A stretch of DNA of 64,000 nucleotides from Powellomyces hirtus (taxonomy: Eukaryota > Chytridiomycota > Chytridiomycetes > Spizellomycetales > Powellomycetaceae), in the NCBI GenBank assembly GCA_025526995.1, contig JAHLKG010000016.1, positions 186,001 through 250,000 of the forward strand, in the 5' to 3' direction. Made by a program: the position numbers and the translations under genes. The notes under the pieces were generated by a model. The model was not told the origin of the DNA, searched no databases, and saw only the letters and a list, made by a program, of their open reading frames with translations. Each line of letters begins with the position of its first letter. Position 1 is the first letter of the stretch. This document shows, one piece after another, positions 51,213 through 62,922 of the stretch.

Positions 51213-54200
51213 CTACGCTAAGAATCTGCTCAGCATGTCTGTTTCTTCGATCAGCAGCTGATTTCCGAGCGCTGCGTTCGCGGGATGCGCCATGTATGAC
51301 TACACATCAACAGGTAATCAGCATCATCAATCAACCGCAGTTTCCATATATTAGTATGTTTTGCTCACCTGGACATTTGAGACAATCGCGCGGAGAGTCT
51401 GGAGGCACCTCTGGTCCGCTGTCACCATGTTTCGCAACTGTTCCGTCCCCAGTATCAAGCGCGTGGCCACTTTAAGTGTGGAGAGGACCTCATGGTCCGT
51501 ATGTGCCAATGGCTTGGCGGAATCGGATGTCGAGGCCATGTATGCAAGAACCACTTTTAAGGAGACTTGTCTCAGCTCGGGATGTTGTGCGAGAAGGGCC
51601 AGTGCTGTTTCCAGGACGTATTCAGATGCCTTGCGATACTAATTGTAAAGTTAGTAAGCGCCCAGTGAGAGTCACCTCGAAATGACAATTACACATACCT
51701 CTGTGTTGGCCGCGCATCCATAACATGATCGAACGCTTGCGACCAAGGGCGCGGGGAGGTCAGCGAGCAAATCGCTGAAGGATTGAATTGGAATACCTGC
51801 GTTTCCTGAAACAGTCAGGATCGCCCGCGCGATTCCATAAAAGCTGTCAAGAGGGAGTGTGCCTGCTCGGAGTAGTTGATGTAGACGTGGAAGAACCAGT
51901 GCCGCAATCTCAGGTTGATGAGACAGTGAGATAACAAATTGCTGGCGGGAAAGAGAACGTCAGATGTAAAGTTTCTGCGAGTGCGTTCATGAGATCTTTC
52001 TACTTACCAAGACGATCTGTTCTCGTCTTATCCAATATTCTGCCGCCGCGATCTGCCCATACTGCTTGACACGAAACTTGAGGAAATCTTCCGTTCCAAT
52101 GATTTCAGTTGTTACGCCATTGGAATCCGACATTTGCTGTTTGATTGCAGCGATATCAGCTGCGGTCCATCCGACGGCCCCGACAGTGAGCAATATGCTG
52201 CAGAATATGTCCAGCGGCAACGGTTGGGCCGCGTGATGTTGCCGGTGATCCAGCATTCCCAGAGCGTAACATGTCACCGTCGACGGTACGACCAGATCTG
52301 AGAACTACAGCATAAGCAATGTTCTTCCGTTGATATGTAGAGTAACTCGCCGTACTCACTTGTCATGCATTCAGCGAATCCGCGAATTAACTTTTCGGGC
52401 CAGTTAAGTAGGTAATATAGCAGGGTGACAGCTGCTAGCTGAACAGGCTCAGGAGATGCGATAAATGGTCCGAATACTGGTCCCTTGGCAGTTTCGACAT
52501 GGAAAAATGGGATGATGGAGGATTCCAGTCCATTCGTTACCGCCTACAAATGGGTGAGCCATTCCGCGAAGTAGATGGTAAGCCGCAAGCTTTTCAAATT
52601 CTACTTACCTTTTCGGACGCAAATTGACATGGATTATTCTTCAGTAGATAGGTCAACACCTCGAGAATGTTCTACATGAGACGGCAACGTTCGTCAGCAG
52701 GCACCAAAAGTAGTGGGACGCTTTTGTGGTATACCTTGCTGAACACTGGATTGGAACCTTTCAGTTGCCAAAGTCGCTTAGGCAGCATGAGCACCCACTG
52801 TCGTAGGACGTCGATACATTGGGGACTGCTGGTGAAGCTTCGCTCCGATGTCTGATGATTGGTGAACTAAGAGCGGCCAAAACTATCAGTAAGAGCCTCA
52901 ACATCGTACTGCGTAGGTGTCCTGACCTTCAAAAGTCTCGACATGAACTGGAACATTGCTATTGCGGACGGAGTGCCCCACATCGTGTTGCCCTTGTTAA
53001 CAAAAGCCTAAAACGGACAAATTAGATCAAGTATCAGGGTCGCGAGTCAGCGGGCAGTTTCTTACGCGAAGGAAGTTGCCGCTATCTTCGTCATTAAGGA
53101 CATTCAGCAATGACCAAACGATCGGGAATGTGGCTTCCAATTGTTCTGAGTTCAAAAGAGCAACAGTCTTGTCTTGCTTCTTTGAACTCGGCTGTGCCAA
53201 TTCATGAGCATCGGCTAGAGTAGATCGATATCCACCCGACAATACTTACGTTTTCATCAAACAGTTCCATCATATATTCGAGCATGATCTCCTTCCATCG
53301 AGAACTGGACTCCGCCGCCGTCGATGTGGCATTTAGAGAGAAATGGGATAGAAGCTCACAGAACAAGATGTTCATGTCTTGAAGAACAACATCGACCTGA
53401 GAGGAGGTTAGAAAACTCTTATTGGAGCAAATCCGTAGCTTAGCTTTACCTGTTTGTCTCGAACTGAAAAGTTTCCTTTTCCAAACGGGAAGTGCGTCAT
53501 GAAATGTTTGGAGATGACCTTGAGCCACCCTGCCACCCAATTGGTCTTCACTTGTTGTGCCTTAAATTCCACCAAGATGCTTCTCCACATGAGATTCATC
53601 ATTTTCAGGACGGTATGCATAACGGAAAGCGCGGGGGTAAAAGCAATAGATCCGGGCGTGAACGCGTTCGGAGAGGATTCGAGCCACAGATCGACAAGTG
53701 TAGGCATGAGCACATCTATGAATGCCTGAACAAACGGTGAGACCAGAACCTTGACTTCGTGACGTGCATCTACGAACCTGGAGCTGGTAAAAATCAGCCA
53801 ACTGATATGTATTCCGAATAGCCTGTGCAGGTTTGTTCCCCAATCCTGTGGATCCGATTGTGACACGTTCCGACTGTATGCTTGACGTGGCACTGGCACC
53901 AAAAAGTTCAAAACGTCCACCGTTATGCAGATTCTCACGATGGTGATTTCGCAGAAGCTGCGAGCAACCATGTGCTACAACTCCTGTCTTAACTGATCTC
54001 AGCATTGCGAACTTGACTATACATACTTAGTTGCAAGCTTGCGTACCTGACGATTCCCGGGCCACTCTGAGATGCACTCTGACTTGGTAGCGTGGGCAAT
54101 CCCTTGCTGCACCTCTTTGCCGGGGAAAAACCACCAACTTTGGGACAATATTCAGTGTCCGAACAGTCGCACACGCAACAAAGGCAATGAGAATACATAC

Positions 54201-55455
54201 GCATTTGTGCCTTTACGCATGACAAGTTTCAAAAATCCCAGCAGACTTTCAAGAACCTCCACTCGTGCCTGTAAACGTCTCTCGTTGTAAGCGACATAGA
54301 CAACGTACGTAACTGACAGCGCTAACATACCTTCGCGCTCCCAAGCTGACTCTGTGGGTTCACCAACAGCGACGAACCCGTTCCTATAGATTGCCGCATA
54401 TTAGCTACACGCGTCTATGTATGATCAGGCTCAGCGAGATGGGTCACCTGAGCCAGCTATACTTTGGGATTTTCCGTTCGTTGAGAGCATGGATAAATAG
54501 TTCGGAATCACCTAGAGAATTTCTTGTCAGATCGACCAATCAGTTGTTGCAGTGCAGTACAATGCAGACCTTTTCCGCATGCATCGCAACCAGAGTCGGA
54601 TAGTAGTCCTGCCAAATTGTCAGGAATTTCAGGCCATCAAGTCGAATGTCTTCTGAGATGTGTGTCATGGCAGAGCACGTATATGCCAGAATCGTAGACA
54701 AGAAGGGGCGGATATTGTCCTGGACACACGATTTGTCAGTTCCTTGGAAACAGCAAAAGAAACAAGTCTGTGCTTACTCTGGTGACGGTCGGGATAAAAT
54801 CCTTGAAGAAAGCAAGAAGACTCTTCCTGACTTGCCGATCCTTTTGAGCACTATTAGCGTCTGTGTGCTGGGATTATTTGTCGGCGACAGATTGTACCTC
54901 ATCAACTAGGATCGGAGCAGTGGCTTCCATTATGATGCTCAACTGAGTCTTGAAAGTGTCGGCATACTTAATCTGTATATCCCGAATGCCGCTCAATGCA
55001 TCTAATGGATATCGCTGGTTATAGCTTTCACGCAGATGTTCTGTCGATCTTTCTTGCTCCCCGAGTACCTTTGCGAGACTGTGAGCTATAGTGCCTCAAT
55101 TGTACGATTAAGTCCTTGAGGCTTTGATTCCGGTTGTTGACGAGCTCCGACGCTGGCTTGACTTCACCGAGACTTTGATTCGGAACAACGATAGCTAATG
55201 AGGAGCACCAGTTAGAATGTGCTTCACGGACGCAGTTGAGCTCAGCTGAAGCATCCACTCACACTGGGACTTGAACGAGACATCGGTCTGGTTTTGAGCG
55301 GGTTGCACTTTCTTGCCAACTTTGAGTTTCGTTTTCTGAATAAGGTGGGCGTGGCCAATAAGTGGTGTGTCTTAACATCGGGGCCAGAGGCGAAACGAAC
55401 CACGTACTCTGAAATCTTCAGCTTTTAGCTTCTTTCTCCGAGTTGCTTTAGGCAT
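51213..55455 (-). CDS. IPI1: Ipi1/TEX10, Rix1-complex pre-60S maturation factor
   Basis: The N-terminus MPKATRRKKLKAEDF, KTKLKVGKKVQPAQNQTDVS then FKSQ is the Ipi1/TEX10 signature. SLGEVKPASELVNNRNQSLK and DLIVQLRHYSSQSRKGT lead into the ARM/HEAT repeats. The protein works with Rix1 and Ipi3 in ITS2 processing and nucleoplasmic 60S maturation. The rest is a long all-helical solenoid without catalytic motifs, spread over about 18 exons. Helical stretches visible include VDVLMPTLVDLWLESSPNAF, MHTVLKMMNLMWRSILVEFK and AVALLNSEQLEATFPIVWSL. The C-terminus is TLRAIVSNVQ-SYMAHPANAA, ending EETDMLSRFLA with a stop at 51213-51215. The size (over 900 residues) is closer to animal TEX10 than to the short yeast Ipi1. 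Start codon lies 226 bp from the divergent RMI1. Confidence 0.88.
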
Positions 55456-55681
55456 GGTTGTGAGGCTAAATGTGAATGACGAGGCTGACGGGGAGCAATG
55501 CTCACGCACGCGTGAACGAAGTCGCGCCAAAAAGAAATACTCGAATGAACTCGCAAGCCACCTTCGCCCGCGTATTGACAGCGCCTGCATAACTAGCAAG
55601 AAACCAGCTAACGTCTGCGAGAAGATTATTCTATGTTACCATCAGTAGGATATTCACAACAGCCGTCGTTTGGCGGGCACC
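55456..55681. promoter_or_regulatory. shared divergent promoter IPI1 / RMI1
   Basis: 226 bp between divergent start codons of a ribosome-assembly and a genome-stability gene. Contains an acgcgtga element near 55507 (MluI-box-like) and no TATA box. Role inferred. Confidence 0.45.
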
Positions 55682-57068
55682 ATGACTGCTTTGGTTTCCC
55701 TCACGGTTCTCAACATTCTTGCCTCTCGCAATTTCCAAATTCATAACTCATGGACGACGCAGTGCGCAGAGTACTTGAGATCTGGCCCGTCACCTCCGAG
55801 AACGGACCGGGACCTAGCGGAGGGTATTATCAATCAATTCTTGCACTCGGATATTCGGAGCATGGGTCTGCTGGTGTTGCCTCGAAATGTTGAAGAAGCG
55901 CACCGAATATATTTGGGACACCCCAGACCGGTGGTCCTGCAAGTGGATGATATACTTGAGGTTGGGATCTCTATGAACTCTCTTCTCGAAACTATCGTCG
56001 ATTTCAAGCCAAAGAAAGGCGAACCACCACGTCCACCTGGCGAGAAAATACAGTTTCCCCGCAAAATGCTACGTTTGACGTTAACTGATGGTCACGAGGA
56101 AGTAACGGCGATGGAATGCGTTCATCTGCCCGGCATCGAGTTGACCAGTCCAATCGGTATGAAGGTTGGACTTATTATGACACATATTCCTTTGTCAAAT
56201 CATCAAGCTTACAATGTGATCTACAGGTTGAGATTACCAACGCTGAAGTTCGTCGCGGTGTTATAAATGCTACTCCATCCAACTTTCGAGTATTGGGTGG
56301 GCAAGTTCCCAGCATGAATGATCTAGACATCTTGTTCCTGCTGGAGCAAAAGCTTCGGAGGATGCTGCAGTAAGTCTCTGCCAGAGATTTTAATAGTTGA
56401 GTTCCTTGTCTGACAGCAAGTCGCAGGTTAGAAGAGCTCCCAATTCCTCAACCTAACGCTGGAGGGCATGGAGCCGCTGATGCCGCTGAAAACGCCGCCA
56501 GGGCTCACGAGAGAGCGCACCACAACGATATTCCAGAGGATTCCGACCTCTTCGATGAGGTCGACATAGCCGACGATTTTGATTTTGATGAAGCCGAAAT
56601 CGATATGAATGCAATCCTTGCCACCGAGGCATTATACTCGGCGAGCCAGAAAGCGGAGCTTGACGATGCCCGCAAAGTCGGTGATGCAAAAACAACCGTG
56701 GTCAATGAGAGAAAACCTCTTATTGAAGATAATGTTATTGAAATTCTATCACAGGAATCAGGTAGGGGGTAATGCATTCTACATGAACTACTGACGAAGC
56801 CTAACAACAATATGTCCAGTGGAAAGTGAGATTCTCTTTACACCACCCACTCTAGCAGACGCGGAGCGCCCGGAAGGTAACATAAATATCTTGCATACCC
56901 TGCAAACGTACACTAGCTCATCTGCATGTAGAAACACACCCCGGAAGTGGAAGCAGCCGGAATGTGCAATCTCACGTTCTAAAGCGTATTTGTCCCGATT
57001 CCGCTGCGCTTCGCAAGAAGTCCAAAACCTTCGAGCAACCAGCTACGACAAAGCGAGAACGGTCCTAA
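55682..57068 (+). CDS. RMI1: RMI1, RecQ-mediated genome instability protein 1
   Basis: An OB-fold partner of Topoisomerase III and the RecQ helicase (Sgs1/BLM) that dissolves double Holliday junctions. The N-terminal helical part reads SWTTQCAEYLRSGPSPPRTD and LAEGIINQFLHSDIRSMGLL. The OB fold has PVVLQVDDILEVGIS, FPRKMLRLTLTDGHEEVTAM, ECVHLPGIEL and, after the intron 56164-56226, VEITNAEVRRGVINATPSNF with RVLGGQV. These are the DUF1767/OB family hallmarks. The C-terminus is acidic (DSDLFDEVDIADDFDFDE) and then basic. Five exons. I place the stop at 57066-57068 after KRERS, because it ends before the convergent WNK gene; a longer end is not excluded. About 370 residues; no second OB fold of the vertebrate type is seen. 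Confidence 0.85.
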
Positions 57069-57262
57069 ATGTAGAAACGTGCAAATTCACAGTTGTTGCA
57101 GGTTGCCGGCCTAACATTTCGGCCACGACCGTCGATCGAATGAATATATGCATTTTTACAGGCAGAAAAGCGGCCTTCCAGGCAAGCCAATCGCTGAAAT
57201 CAGGCCCGCCCATACAAGGTATCAGAGGAGAGGGAGTCAAAAGTATCTTACAAGAGGGATGA

Positions 57263-59659
57263 TCATGAGTCTCGGGCGGGAGCTGCTGGTCGAGCTGGTT
57301 TCCCGTAGAGGACGTTCTTCAAGGCACGACTGGCGAAGACTGTCAAACCTCTGAAAATGAAAAACCACCATCAGGTTAATGGAAGGATTGGAAACGTTCA
57401 GGAGCAGCAACTCACAAGCTCGCCCAGTCCTCGTCATGAAGCTCCCTCATATCCCCTACGGTCATGATGTCCTGGTTCTTCAGCTTCGCGAGCCACTCGT
57501 TCGCTTTCTCCATGCCCCTATTCGTCGCTATGGCCGTATCCATAACCATTTCTTCAATGGGCCGGTCATCGGCGTATTCTGAAAGAAACTATTAGGTCTA
57601 GAGCTACGGATAGGACCCGAGACTGAATAGACAAACCTTTATGCGGTAGATCGACAAACTCCTCACTCTTCCCATCCATTAATGACACCTTCCGCAGTAA
57701 TGTACCAGTATCCGAATTGGACCCTACTGTATCCTCCGGATTCGCAGGAAATATCCGAGATTGGTCGGAATCCGCTTGCACATTTTCCCTCACGCTGTTG
57801 CTCCTCGTCACCCATCCTTGTCGAGATTCCTCCCGATTCTTGTCCTCTTCCGGAGCAGGTTTGTTCATCTCTCGTAAAATCCGATTGATTTCGCCGGTTA
57901 TGAGATGTTGATATCTTGCCGGGAGTACCTGCTCTTGGATCTGTTCAGGTGTATAAATGTATGAATAAACCTGACCTATGTCAACCATGGTACAAAATCT
58001 CTTGACTCACCATTTCATTGACCACTTCTTCGGCAGTGTCAGTGTCCACTATCGAGCGCCATTAGCATTCATATGAGTTTTATTCGAAGACGTGGTGTTC
58101 CCGTACCATTGAACTCAAACTTCACTGACAGTTTGTCCATTCCTTTGAACACAACTTGCATGGTGAGATGGGTCTTGTTTTCCGTTGCCACCAAGACGAC
58201 CTCGGGTTCCAGAGCCAGGAATGGATGTTCTATAATCTCTTGAGCGCTGAGCCGATCGTGTTCATTGCCAATGCAACTGTTTATTAGATCCAGGACTTCT
58301 GGATCCGCCGCTCGTGAAAGACATTCTGGTTTTATGCCCTGAATACACTAAAATCAGACAAGCAGGCACAAAGCAGGTTGTGACAGTACATGATCCTACC
58401 TGAGTGACTTTCTTATATATCTGTGCCGCATTTTTGCACTCGTTGTATGGGTATTCACCAGTCACCTGTAGAGAGTGTAAGTCCGGTGCATTCAATTTCC
58501 CAGTAAGAGTAAGACAGCCCTCACCATCTCTAATAAGGCCATGCCGAACGCATAAATGTCCACTTTCTCGCTGTAACCTTTCTCCTCATACATTTCCTAA
58601 ATATCTGCCCAATGAGTTTCATAGGTCTGAATGACGAGGGAAGACGGTAAGAAGTACGAACCGGTGCCATGAACTCGGGTGTTCCTATGACTGTGTATTT
58701 TTTGCCCAGTTTCATCTTGGCTGTGCCCATATCACCGATTTTGACCTCGCCGTGAGCACCATTTATGAAGATGTTGTCACACTAGGATTAAACTGGTTAA
58801 CATTTATGTAAAGCAACAATTTTACTAACTGTGACGCTTTACCTTGATGTCTCGATGAATGATTGGTGGATCATGCGAGTGCAAATAGGATAGACCTTTC
58901 AGAATTTGGCGCGCCCATCTTTTGACGATTTTCATGTTGGGTATTTGAAGTTTCCGGATGTACCTGTAGGACCGTCGGTATCAACATCAATCGCCCATTC
59001 CGCAATGTCCACGAGTTTCCTTACTCTCTGAGCGTCCCGGAAGTCATAAGTTCCGTTATGAACACAAATTCGGTGTTGTTGTACCAGCAGTCGTGGAACT
59101 GGATGATATTCGGATGTCGAACCCGTTTCAGAATTTCAATCTCTTCACTCAGCTCCATGAATTCTGCTTTCGTTGTCTGCGCACATAGAAAGACGATCGG
59201 TCACCCAATTCCATATGCGAACGTCAGCGGAGATAGTGTACCTGACAAGTGTTCCACGCGACTTCGTAGCCTTCCTCGCGATCAATGGCTTTGTAGACCA
59301 CTTTGTACGCCCCCTTGCCCAATACTTGATTCAACTACAGAAACGTGGGACAATAACATTCGTCAGAAATAAGGCCACAGAATTGGGGCCCCCAGTGGAC
59401 AACCATGCCAACATCCACCGCGACCCAAAGTTCCAGCAATCAGCACCTTCGCATATCTGTTGTTGGGGCTGGTCTCCATTACGCGTTCCAAGTCGTCACG
59501 GGAGTCTTGCTGATTTAGGGACATTGGTGGTATAGACTCGTTACTTCCACCATATGAGGAACCGTAAAGTTCGGGGGACATAATGCCGGAGTTACTCATG
59601 CCGGCGGCGTCAAGCCCTTGCGTAGAGTTTTGTCGGACGTGAGGATGTGGTTGTGACAT
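57263..59659 (-). CDS. WNK (with-no-lysine) protein kinase
   Basis: A Ser/Thr kinase of the WNK family, which senses osmotic and chloride state in animals and plants. The glycine loop [20 protein letters not shown] carries the displaced catalytic Lys (GAYK). The usual VAIK lysine is Asn in EVAWNTCQ, as in plant WNKs (animal WNKs have Cys). Then [40 protein letters not shown], the catalytic [29 protein letters not shown] (activation segment start), [20 protein letters not shown] and [17 protein letters not shown] follow. After the kinase domain there is an OSR1-C-like PASK/PF2-type domain ([20 protein letters not shown]), a Ser-rich linker and a SAM-like end ([20 protein letters not shown]). 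N-terminal 70 residues are disordered. About 13 exons. Tail-to-tail with RMI1. Confidence 0.92.
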
Positions 59660-60917
59660 GCCGTGTCAATCAATAGCGGGTATTTCCGGCCGTAGCCAAT
59701 CTAGTAGAAAGCTTCCGTGGCAATCAAAAGCGATAAGGAGGTTCCGGGTCCCGTTTGTTCGAGTTGTTGCGGCGCAGAAACGGGCGAAATGGTGGTTGAA
59801 CGTTACGGATGCCGGACAGACGACTGATTCCAGAAGCTCTAGATTCAGGCAATTCTCCCACTGGAAATGAGCCGAGCAAATGCCGACCTGCTTGCTGGCA
59901 ATAATGTGCTTGAGAGCAGGCAAGAGATGGTGGGTGGCGCGTGTGGATGGTGAGATCGATGTTCAGTGCGGACTGTTGGCAGATATCTTTGGAATGCGAC
60001 GGACACAGGAGCTTCTCGGTATGAATAAAGTAGCAGGAGACCTGCATATGGATGCGAAAAGAGAATTTATAACTATGCACGCTGCCACGGTCGACGCCTG
60101 AGACTTGAAGGTTTTGCAAACGCACGCACGCATGGTTTGCGGTTGCCCAGCGCCCTGCCAGCCCACTAACGAATGTCACGTGACTGGAGGCTGCTGTCGA
60201 TTTTCACAATGACAGCATGCCCCTCCCTGCCCTGCCCTATGTTGCTGTACAGTCGTCGAGTCAGCCATGGCTCCGTCAGTTCATCCCTCCGCTGGCCCCC
60301 TCCCCGCCCACGAGGATACTCCAAGCATTGCTTGGGGCTGATTTGTCACTTATCACATCAACAGGTCCTCAAGAGCGGTAGCCTCAAAGATGCTAGGGCA
60401 ATTCAGATAGGGCTCATGCTGAGAAGCTGAGGATTTTATATACATAATTTTGCAGCAATCCCAAGCCTTTTAGTTGAACGTGACCTCATTTTCAGAGGAA
60501 CAAGAAATTTCAGGAGAACACCAATTCGGTCCTCCAGATAAGCACGACAAACACATTGTGTTCTCGCCATTTACCACTCCAGAACGTGATGGGTTGTTAT
60601 TTACACATCCACCGGCTCTCGATCATCTCCAAAGTCAGTGTCTGCATATGCTTGTCACACTGTAAAAACACTCATAATATGATCACAGTCACAGGCATCA
60701 GAGGTGGAGTTCGATTGTGACTGGTCCACGGTGCGACCAAAACGCGCGAGGAGTTTTTCCAGCAGAAAATAATCGCTACCACCGTCCTGTGAGCCAAGTT
60801 CGGCCAGACAAATACATACAGTCGGGCAGCATACAAGGGGACTCCGCTGTATTTATTTATACCTGTCGTTCCTTGCTCGTCAGACCTCATATTTGAAACG
60901 GGCAGTCCACACAAGTT
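59660..60917. other. intergenic region, no confident gene
   Basis: About 1.26 kb between the WNK start and the MATE transporter. One frame at 60474-60665 reads like protein (EEQEISGEHQFGPPDKHDKH) but has no start context, domain or splice partners. A short palindromic stretch (ccctgccctgcccta near 60226) was also seen. Promoters of both neighbours must lie here. Confidence 0.35.
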
Positions 60918-62788
60918 ATGTCGGCCCACAGCGTGCATATTGAGGAGGCAGTCCGACCGGAGGATCACTCCGAGCATGCTGACCTCACAGAGCGCACACC
61001 GCTATTGAACGATCTGCGATCGCACGAAAGCGAACATGCTCATCTTACGGTGGCGGTGATCAAAACGGAGATGAAAGCTCTGATCACTCTGGGTTGGCCA
61101 GTGTCACTCGGCTATGTTGTGTCAATGTCCATTCTGTTAGCTCAAATTTTCACGGTGGGCCACCTTGGAACCAGAGAGCTGAGCAGTATAGCTCTCACGG
61201 GCATGTTCTGTAATGTGTCTGGGTATTCCATCGGTATTGGAATGGCAAGCGCTTTAGATACCCTCTGCTCTCAAAGGTAAGGATTTTCTTGGACCACAAA
61301 GTTGAGAGGAGGTGCACGTAGTAACTTGATGCTTCTTCAGCCACACTGGAAGCAAGGATCCGCATGCCCTGGGAAAGCATTTGCAGAGAGGAATTGTCGT
61401 CATGTTCTTCCTCTGCTTCCCAATCGGAATTCTGTGGTGGTTTGCGGAGGAATTTCTGTTGCTTATGGGCCAGCAGGAAGAGATTGCGGCTATGAGTGGG
61501 CGATTTGCTAAAGTGGCTTTGATCGGCTTGTTCCCGTATCTGATTAATGAATGCCTCAAGCGGTATCTTCAAGCGCAGGGTAAGTTGCTCACTCCCTTGT
61601 TCTTATGAGTTCAACACACTTACTCTCGGATTAGGTATAATGAAAGCCGGAATGGTGGTCGTATCTTTTGCGGCTGTCCTGAATATCTTCCTTCAATGGC
61701 TTTTGGTTTGGTCTCCTCTTTCTCTGGGGGTGATTGGTGCCCCTATTGCTACTACGATTGTGAACTGCACACTTCCGCTCTTGACTGCCGTATATGTAAG
61801 ATCTTGCGTTCCGAGTGTCGCATCACCGTACGCAGGACTAAAATGCCAATTCGCACCACAGATCAAGTACATTGCAGGGGGTTCATGTTGGGGCGGATGG
61901 GATTGGAAAGAAGCTCTGGACATGCGTCAAATATGGGGTTTCCTCAAACTCGGCGTCCCATGTGTCGCGATGACATGCAGCGAGTGGTGGGCCTTTGAAG
62001 TCGTTGCTTTGGCCGCCGGATGGTTAGGAGAAGCGGAACTGGCAGCACAGACGATTGCAATTACAACTTGCTCCCTGGCTTACGTGATACCGTTAGGTAA
62101 ATGGGAGTCGTATTTTTGTCAGTCACATGTCACTTTGTTGCTGACCGTGGCACTTTAGGTCTGAGCATAGCTGCGTCGACGAGAATTGGAAACGCGTTGG
62201 GAGCGTACGCCACTCAAACTGCTCGAGCTGCTGCACTCGCTAGTGTGCTGGTTGCTGCCTGCCTTGCCGTCGTCAACTGCAGCTTGCTGTTAATTGTTCG
62301 AAATCGGTGGGGCTGGCTCTGGACGGCCGATCCCGCAGTTGTCAAGCTTGTAGCGGCAATCCTACCCTTCGCTGCATTGTTCCAGTTGAGCGACGCCGTC
62401 GGAGCTGCCGCTGCCGGTATCTTGAGGGGATGTGGCAGACCTGATCTGGGCGCTTACATCAATCTGGGAGGGTAGGTCCTTGCTGCCTGGAAACATGGCA
62501 TCCACCTGTCTCACACTTGTATTCCATAGGTACTACGTGGTTGGCCTCCCATTGGGACTGACTACCGCATTTACGTTCGGGATGGGCTTGACTGGGCTGT
62601 GGTTGGGGCTTACTGTTGGGTTGATAAGCGTATCGACCATCACTTTGGTGATCATATGGAACATGTCATGGGGAAAGGAAGCGGAGAGGGCGCGCGACAG
62701 GATTGCGCGTGAGCGCGCCATGTTTGAAGACGAAACAGATCGTCTTCAGTCTAGCCCTACTGGACCCCCGCCGTCTTACGAGGTTTAG
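60918..62788 (+). CDS. MATE-family multidrug/toxin efflux transporter
   Basis: A secondary antiporter that exports organic cations or xenobiotics. About 12 transmembrane helices are visible in two halves: LITLGWPVSLGYVVSMSILL, ALTGMFCNVSGYSIGIGMAS (with ALDTLCSQAHTG, the signature of MATE helix 2), FFLCFPIGILWWFAEEFLLL, VVVSFAAVLNIFLQWLLVWS, GVIGAPIATTIVNCTLPLLT, FLKLGVPCVAMTCSEWWAFE (conserved second-half motif), GLSIAASTRIGNALGA, AAALASVLVAACLAVVNCSL and a final ITLVIIWNMSW. The N-terminal tail is acidic with ERTPLLNDL, a dileucine-type sorting signal. The cytosolic C-terminus ends with GPPPSYEV, a PPxY-type motif bound by Nedd4/Rsp5 WW domains. Five or six exons. About 520 residues. Like Erc1 and plant DTX proteins. 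Substrate not known. Confidence 0.92.
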
Positions 62789-62922
62789 TGTAACTGACAA
62801 GTCCTAATTTATAAAACAGTAAGCAGAGTTATGATGTGACATTGCCCCGCGGCCAACAAGTTGATATAGGAGGATTATGTTCATGCGTAAATGTGAATAT
62901 ATGAACAAAGGCTTGATGAAAG

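Noticed and set aside
57100..57313. Charged frame [20 protein letters not shown] as a possible RMI1 C-terminal extension
   Set aside because: It overlaps the WNK final exon on the opposite strand and needs a frame change across a stop, so it is better explained as antisense shadow.
60474..60665. Protein-like frame EEQEISGEHQFGPPDKHDKH upstream of the MATE gene
   Set aside because: No start context, splice partner or recognisable domain; kept only as a note for the intergenic region.
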